61,417 nucleotides of DNA, from the NCBI GenBank assembly GCA_029259655.1, contig JAJDET010000085.1, forward strand, positions 1-61,417, read 5' to 3'. Of this stretch, positions 60,282 through 61,417 are shown piece by piece (positions within the stretch are counted from its first letter, which is position 1; every line of letters starts with the position of its first letter). Made by a program: the position numbers and the translations under genes. Below the pieces are notes generated by a model that worked only from the letters and a program-made list of their open reading frames with translations, had not been told where the DNA came from and did no database searches. Origin of the DNA: Planctomycetota bacterium. GTDB taxonomy: Bacteria; Planctomycetota; UBA1135; GCA-002686595.

Positions 60282-61417
60282 ATGCGTATCGCCATCGTCG
60301 GAACCGGGTACGTCGGCCTGGTAGCGGGCACGTGTTTTGCCGAGAGCGGCAACAACGTGGTCTGCCTGGACATCGACGAGGAGAAGATCCAGAAGCTCAA
60401 GGACGGCATCGTCCCGATCTACGAGCCCGGTCTCGAGGAGCTCCTGCGCCGCAACATGCACGACGAGCGCCTGAGCTTCACGACCGACTACGCCGAGGCG
60501 ATCCCCAGGGCGCAGGTCGTGTTCATCGCCGTCGGAACCCCGCCGGGTGAGAACGGGTCCGCCGACCTCAAGTACGTGCTGGCCGCGGCCGCCGAGGTCG
60601 GTAGGCACATGACCGAGTACACGGTCGTCGTCGACAAGTCGACCGTGCCCGTGGGGACGGCGACCAAGGTGACCGAGGCGCTGAAGGGAACCACGGACTG
60701 CGACTTCGACGTGGTCTCCAATCCGGAGTTCCTGAAGGAAGGCGCGGCGATCGACGACTTCCTCAAGCCGGACCGCGTCGTGATCGGAGCCGACAACGGG
60801 CGAGCCGCGCGGATCATGGACGAGCTCTACGAGCCGTTCGTCCGCACGGGCAACCCGATCATCCACATGGACGTGGCGTCGGCGGAGCTGACCAAGTACG
60901 CCGCGAACGCGATGCTCGCCACGCGGATCTCGTTCATGAACGAGATCGCGAACATCTGCTCACGGGTCGGCGCGAACATCGACTCCGTCCGCAAGGGCAT
61001 CGGTTCCGACCGCAGGATCGGGTCGCGGTTCCTCTTTGCCGGGCTCGGCTACGGGGGCTCCTGCTTCCCGAAGGACGTCCAGGCGATCGTCCGCACGTCC
61101 GAGGAGAAGGGCTACGACTTCCAGATCCTGAAGGCCGTCGAGAGCGTCAACGAGAGCCAGAAGCGAATCCTCTTCGACCTCATCCAGCAGCACAGCGGGA
61201 GCAACCTCGAGGGCAAGCGGTTCGCGCTCTGGGGCCTGGCCTTCAAGCCCAACACGGACGACATGCGCGAAGCACCGGCCGTGGTCGTGGCCGAGGCCTT
61301 GCTCGAGGCGGGCGCCACGGTCTGCGCCTTCGACCCGGAGGCCATGGAGGAGGCGCGCATGCACTACCTCGGCAACCGGATCGAGTACGCGGAGAATCCG
61401 ATGTCGGCGCTCGAGGG
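60282..61417 (+). CDS. ugd: UDP-glucose 6-dehydrogenase, 3' end cut by the window edge
   Basis: Ugd oxidises UDP-glucose to UDP-glucuronate for surface polysaccharides. 378 residues are present of the usual 430 or so. The NAD-binding motif [20 protein letters not shown] opens the protein. [44 protein letters not shown] and the substrate-binding [20 protein letters not shown] follow. The catalytic Cys is in [14 protein letters not shown] near residue 259, and [17 protein letters not shown] begins the C-terminal domain. The missing part is the end of the second Rossmann domain. Confidence 0.96.
   Translation, partial: MRIAIVGTGYVGLVAGTCFAESGNNVVCLDIDEEKIQKLKDGIVPIYEPGLEELLRRNMHDERLSFTTDYAEAIPRAQVVFIAVGTPPGENGSADLKYVLAAAAEVGRHMTEYTVVVDKSTVPVGTATKVTEALKGTTDCDFDVVSNPEFLKEGAAIDDFLKPDRVVIGADNGRAARIMDELYEPFVRTGNPIIHMDVASAELTKYAANAMLATRISFMNEIANICSRVGANIDSVRKGIGSDRRIGSRFLFAGLGYGGSCFPKDVQAIVRTSEEKGYDFQILKAVESVNESQKRILFDLIQQHSGSNLEGKRFALWGLAFKPNTDDMREAPAVVVAEALLEAGATVCAFDPEAMEEARMHYLGNRIEYAENPMSALE

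Overview
The window is a dense, roughly 68-70% GC chromosomal segment with short intergenic gaps and many 4-nt start/stop overlaps (ATGA, GTGA, TTGA). The gene types point to a member of the Planctomycetota, but this is an inference from gene content only. They include two membrane-anchored prenyltransferase/squalene-cyclase-like toroid proteins, a seven-bladed SBBP propeller lipoprotein, many TPR, zinc-ribbon and membrane proteins of unknown function, and acidic Glu-rich linkers. There are no insertion sequences, phage genes or CRISPR arrays. This looks like core chromosome rather than an island.

Left part (1-25 kb). An acyl-CoA dehydrogenase runs off the left edge. It is followed by a dGTPase-like HD hydrolase, the SBBP propeller, and a coupled rnc-mfd-SurA-like operon. 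Two tandem paralogues follow, each with a TonB-like N-terminal anchor and an alpha-toroid domain. Next are rpsT with a TPR gene, def-ribF, tRNA-Phe, a DUF971 gene, a structured leader before an OprO/P-type porin, a DUF255 thioredoxin-fold protein, a 165-bp inverted-repeat element, two membrane genes, an SDR, the overlapping pterin genes queD and folE, a ferredoxin and a DUF2203-like gene.

Centre (25-46 kb). A forward operon (S41 protease, tsaD, larB, carA) converges on a reverse run of 16 genes that appears to start at a TTGACG-18-TATACT promoter near 45.9 kb: DAHP synthase, tpiA, secG, pyrE, yicC, gmk, coaC, coaB, ftsK, a motor-less ftsK-like gene, rimO, pgsA, pgpA, a SpoIIE-type phosphatase, a MazG-like gene and priA. 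It combines glycolysis and aromatic entry, nucleotide and CoA synthesis, membrane lipid synthesis, secretion, chromosome handling and replication restart.

Right part (46-61.4 kb). Forward genes encode an HD hydrolase with a carboxypeptidase-regulatory-domain protein, then a cysteine desulfurase with ThiI (a tRNA 4-thiouridine sulfur relay). A pseudo-kinase resembling a histidine phosphotransferase follows, then two convergent GT-C-like membrane proteins, a sulfatase-fold enzyme with Thr at the nucleophile position, an NtrC-like regulator lacking the GAFTGA loop, a THUMP-like methyltransferase, a metal-chelate binding lipoprotein, tRNA-Val, and UDP-glucose dehydrogenase cut by the right edge.

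The strongest candidates for something undescribed are two. One is the motor-less FtsK paralogue next to ftsK: four membrane helices plus a gamma-like winged helix, sharing a nearly identical 73-nt linker segment with ftsK. The other is the pair of toroid proteins with a TonB-type SxxxH transmembrane anchor.
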